From NCBI GenBank assembly GCA_026770585.1, contig MU646753.1, positions 174,971 through 189,970 on the forward strand: 15,000 bases of DNA. Direction: 5' to 3'. The stretch is from Baffinella frigidus (lineage: Eukaryota > Cryptophyceae > Cryptomonadales > Baffinellaceae). Below, one piece after another: positions 12,581 through 15,000 of this stretch. The translations under genes and the position numbers were made by a program. The number at the start of each line of letters is the position of its first letter. Position 1 is the first letter of the stretch. Under the pieces are notes generated by a model. That model worked only from the letters and a program-made list of their open reading frames with translations, had not been told where the DNA came from and searched no databases.

Positions 12581-12859
12581 GAGGTCCTAAGGTAGGCCCT
12601 TAAGCCTTGCGTTGAGTGATACAAAAGTGTATGCGCCTTAAGAAACGGGCCCGCCTCAGAGACAAGAGCTATCCTCTTGCAGGTCCAATAGCATTATAAT
12701 CACTTTAGAACATCATTTTCTTGAGACGAGCGAACCGCGAGGGCTGACCCGCTGTCGAGCCAACTCGGCGCGTATAAGACAGTCAGAACCGGGATTCCGG
12801 TCCTGGCTTTTCATTTTAAAAGTCCATTTCCTTCAGGATTCGGGTCAAAGTTTTTAAAA
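12581..12859. other. Unassigned spacer
   Basis: It contains GGTCCTAAGGTAGGCCCTTAA, similar in flavour to the CCTACGG hairpins, and a small palindrome ACCGGGATTCCGGT near 12788. No coding bias or known RNA is seen. Confidence 0.5.
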
Positions 12860-12913
12860 TTGTGTCCCGTCCTCGCTCGGTAGCGGTTGTGTCCCGTCCT
12901 CGCTCGGTAGCGG
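12860..12913. repeat. Perfect 27-bp tandem duplication
   Basis: The unit TTGTGTCCCGTCCTCGCTCG plus GTAGCGG occurs twice without spacer. Confidence 0.95.
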
Positions 12914-12944
12914 TGAACCGGGCAGGTTTCGTTACCGGGACGGT

Positions 12945-13337
12945 GAGAGATTGATAATTTATCTTCGTATACGTTGTATACTTGGTGATATACGACTCTG
13001 GGTAGGTCCCTCGAGATTATCTTCTCTCTCGTGTGACAATCAGCGTCAGCAACCAGCGTCAGCAACCAGCGTCAGCGCCGCACATGCTACCGGGACGGTG
13101 ACTAGCCCGGGCAGGAAGAGGGAGGGGTTTGATTGATACACAGACACATGTTTATTGATACCACGATAGAGAGAGAGTGGGAGAGGGTTACTGATTCCAA
13201 GAGAGAGTAGGAGGTGGAGTTAGAATCCACCCGGAAAATGCTCGTATGAGCGGCCGACACGGGGTACAGTAAGTGGCACAATGCGTAGCATGTGCGGCGC
13301 TGACGCTGGTTGTTTGGCAATAAATTATCAATCTCTC
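12945..13337. mobile_element. Large asymmetric inverted repeat (18-bp and 27-bp perfect arms)
   Basis: Outer arm GAGAGATTGATAATTTAT (12945-12962) is inverted at 13320-13337. A second perfect pair of 27 bp (13064-13090 and 13285-13311, starting AACCAGCGTCAGCGCCGCAC) lies inside. The left side has about 100 bp between the two arms, the right only 8 bp. The left arm region also holds a triplicated 13-bp unit CAGCGTCAGCAAC (about 13041-13079). CCGGGACGGTGA is directly repeated at 12935 and 13089. No transposase frame; the 194-bp core is purine-rich in part. Confidence 0.75.
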
Positions 13338-13638
13338 TCCAAGAGAGACGTTAATTGATGCCAGGGGAGAAATTCACCAGGGAAAGTGGGGATTAGTTAG
13401 CAGTGCACTGCACATCCAGAGATTTTGTAAAAGTCAATTCACCCACAAAATATGTCAACTTAGAAAGAAGCTCTACAGGCGTCCGAGCTGCACCGCGACC
13501 GGGCCATCTATTCACCCCCTCGGGAAGACCATAGGCCCCTAGGGATGTCCTACCGTAGGGTCCTACGGAATGAATATCCGAAGCTCCAAGACCCGAAATA
13601 AGCTGTTTCGGGTGGCTGTCGGAAATAGTTCATGCAAA
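13338..13638. other. Spacer with a partial duplicate of exon sequence
   Basis: GGCGTCCGAGCTGCACCGCG at about 13487 nearly repeats GGCGGCCGAGCTGCACCGCG at 13821. On the minus strand it reads PVAVQLGRL, matching PPAVQLGRL of the candidate exon at 13752-13898. CTACCGTAGGGTCCTACGG near 13550 is another member of the CCTACGG motif set. Nothing else is supported. Confidence 0.5.
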
Positions 13639-13786
13639 AAGCTAACGCCAGCGAGGTACTTAGAGCCTACGGATTGCCTACGGTACGAGCCCCCCTCCTA
13701 CGACTTCTAAAGACCTTTTTGTTTTAAACGTCGTAGGAGGAGGGGGGGTTCCTACCGTAGGCTAAGGGGTCCGCTGGCGTTAGCTT
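13639..13786. mobile_element. Foldback element with 15-bp arms and CCTACGG core
   Basis: AAGCTAACGCCAGCG (13639-13653) is inverted at 13772-13786. The inner stem CCTCCTACGAC/GTCGTAGGAGG is perfect, with AGCCTACGG and CCGTAGGCT near the ends. It truncates or interrupts the reading frame entering from 13898. Confidence 0.75.
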
Positions 13787-13898
13787 CTGGCATTATAGCA
13801 GGTGGGACGCTCGCCTGGAGGCGGCCGAGCTGCACCGCGGGCGGGACTGTGCTCCGCTTCTCGACCTTCACCTCAGCGCCATTCGGCCCAGCCGCGTC
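13752..13898 (-). CDS. Candidate last exon of the right-edge gene
   Basis: Minus strand after ...CAACCGCAG reads DAAGPNGAEVKVEKRSTVPP, continuing AVQLGRLQASVPPAIMPEAN. It ends at a TAG inside the foldback element at 13639-13786. Third positions are G/C-rich up to the element. It joins in phase 0 to the frame ending at 14060 if the telomere-like DNA between is an intron. The last ten or so residues come from the element, so the natural C-terminus is probably lost or lies further left. Confidence 0.35.
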   Translation of the reverse strand, partial: DAAGPNGAEVKVEKRSTVPPAVQLGRLQASVPPAIMPEANASGPLSLR

Positions 13899-14059
13899 CT
13901 GCGGTTGAGGCGTTGAGGGCTTAGAAGTTACGGTCTACACGTTGAGGGCTGAGGGTTTAGGGTCGCTCGGGCCAGCCGCGTCCTAGGGTGTAGGGTTTTG
14001 AGGGTTTAGGGGGTAGGTTTTAGGGTCTACACGATTAGGGCTGAGGGTTTAGGGTCGAC
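13899..14059. repeat. Telomere-like DNA, candidate intron
   Basis: GAGGGCTGAGGGTTTAGGGT-type units, with two copies of GGTCTACACG...GGGCTGAGGGTTTAGGGTCG (about 13931 and 14024) and two of CCAGCCGCGTCCT (13888, 13974). On the minus strand it starts GTCGACCC and ends CGCAG, a possible 161-bp intron in phase 0. Confidence 0.55.
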
Positions 14060-14785
14060 CTCCGCAGCGCGCGTGCCCTTCGCCGCGTTGTTGGCGCGCT
14101 GGACGGCTCCCCACTTCGGCGCGGTCCCGCGCGTCGCGAGCCACCACTCGCCGAGCGCGGCGCGCACCTCCGCGCGTGAGGGGTGGGTGCCGCGGTCGCA
14201 CTCACTGGGGGCGTTCTTGCAGTGCCGCCTGAGCGGGGCGCCCAGCGCCGCGTTGACCGCGCCGCCGCACGCGCCCGTGAGGTGCATCTTGGCGCCGCCG
14301 CAGACGCACTCTTCAGCGTCCCTTCGCAGGTGGTCAAAGCACACGAGCGTCGTGGCGGGGATGTTGTCCAGCGTGTCCTCCTGCTCCCCGGTTTTGCGGC
14401 TCGCCAAGACCACCTGCCGCGCGGCGGCGAGGAGCGCCGCATCGTCCGGCGCCGGGGCATGCACTCGTGCGCTGGCGACCATCGGAGAACGCTGCTTGAG
14501 GACGGGCAGGAACCGCCCGTCGGTGCCAGCGTTCGATTCGGTGGTTCCGATGCCCAGGAGGAGGAGGATCAGTAGCGCCAGGGTTGGGGGCGACCCGGGA
14601 ACGCCGAGAGGTCCTGTTCCCGACACAGGAAAGACGGTAGCAGGACGGGTCCTGAGCCTGCGAGACGGGGGGCACCCGTGGTTCAGATAGGTGCACTGGC
14701 TGCAATGCGGCTGCTCCACGAAAGGTTGCAGCGGATGGGGCTCTACAAGGGCGGGGGCGGGGCTGGGTAGTCGCAGCGTGGGCAC
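14060..14785 (-). CDS. Hypothetical Cys-containing protein, main coding block
   Basis: The open minus-strand frame gives 242 residues down to 14060 before running into telomere-like DNA, where it would stop at 14027. The region from about 14613 leftward has very G/C-rich third positions (above 90% in the last 90 codons), strongly favouring this frame over the antisense one. Visible features: a hydrophobic stretch TLALLILLLLGIG (residues 68-80 of the open frame), a possible signal or membrane anchor; then an acidic/Ala-rich region, LVCFDHLRRDAEECVCGG, and cysteines at 149, 160, 162, 173, 189 and 196. The frame opens with GTG, not ATG; an AG at 14614 is a possible acceptor, so the first 57 residues may be intron. 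CSQCTYLN in that part faintly recalls a RanBP2-type zinc finger half. Product unknown. Confidence 0.5.
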
Positions 14786-14846
14786 ACGCGGGGAAGGAGG
14801 TCACCTGGCTCTCGGCCCAACCCGAGATTTTTTTTCGCAGTAGTAC

Positions 14847-15000
14847 CGGGGGAGGGCGGTGGGGGGCGCAGCTTGTGCAGGATGTCGTCCCCCCCCGCGA
14901 CGCCCCCGCGGGCGTCGTCGCAGCGCGTGGACGCGTCGTTGGTGGCCAAGAAGAAGGAGCGAGAAAGGCCATCGGCGGGCGGGGTCAGCTTTCCTGACAT
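14847..15000 (-). CDS. Candidate 5' coding exon of the right-edge gene (partial)
   Basis: Minus strand from an ATG at the very edge reads MSGKLTPPADGLSRSFFLAT and continues DDILHKLRPPPPSP. Third positions are G/C-rich until about 14850, where they become AT-rich (AAAAAAAATC). A donor-like CCG/GTACTA at 14847 leaves phase 1. The acceptor-like CAG at 14614 accepts exactly that phase, giving a possible 233-bp intron. The edge ATG may be internal because the window ends here. Function unknown. Confidence 0.35.

Noticed and set aside
14073-14690. 205-residue plus-strand frame
   Set aside because: It is antisense to the minus-strand frame, whose third positions are over 90% G/C in its distal part; high GC opens the opposite strand as a shadow.
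1-15000. tRNA, 5S or other rRNA genes
   Set aside because: No T-loop GGTTCGANTCC-like box with matching acceptor stem, and no recognisable rRNA segment, was found by eye on either strand.
1-15000. Autonomous transposase, reverse transcriptase or viral genes
   Set aside because: No frame shows catalytic motifs of these families; all mobile-looking DNA here is short and non-coding.

Overview
The window looks like eukaryotic nuclear DNA, most likely from a GC-rich single-celled alga or protist. It holds plant/alveolate-type telomere heptamers (TTTAGGG and the variants TTTGGGG, TTTCGGG, TTTTCGG), short coding islands with 80-95% G/C at third codon positions, and candidate GT-AG introns. There are no bacterial operons, no Shine-Dalgarno-led genes and no long intact gene. 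The taxon cannot be fixed from sequence alone; dinoflagellates, haptophytes, pelagophytes and green algae would all fit.

Layout. 1-3.75 kb: purine/pyrimidine microsatellites, then a mosaic array in which a conserved core (GGGGGTCCCCG...AGATC...CACAGGTGCGTCCCAATCTG) alternates with unrelated foldback inserts. 3.8-5.1 kb: a 0.5-kb degenerate telomere-like array followed by three copies of one short minus-strand exon. 5.1-6.7 kb: foldback elements and four copies of a second minus-strand exon. 6.7-8.7 kb: telomere-like DNA and several copies of an exon carrying a methyltransferase motif I. 8.8-9.7 kb: hairpins and dispersed repeats. 9.7-10.6 kb: two copies of a helical-repeat (armadillo/HEAT-like) coding block, the second interrupted by two perfect or near-perfect hairpins. 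10.6-12.1 kb: telomere-like blocks, a GGACGTGACC minisatellite and three copies of another exon. 12.1-13.8 kb: microsatellites and large inverted repeats. 13.75-15.0 kb: the strongest gene, minus strand, running off the right edge.

All credible coding pieces are on the minus strand. Many are bounded by AG on the 5' side and GT on the 3' side, and homology between copies often stops at those boundaries. The spacers are telomere-like repeats, minisatellite or hairpin elements. The simplest reading is a set of duplicated or decayed split genes whose introns have been filled or created by telomere-like repeats and non-autonomous foldback elements. Splicing itself is inferred, not shown. About twenty-five foldback structures occur in 15 kb, in several families; some carry direct-repeat flanks or can be compared with an uninterrupted paralogous site.
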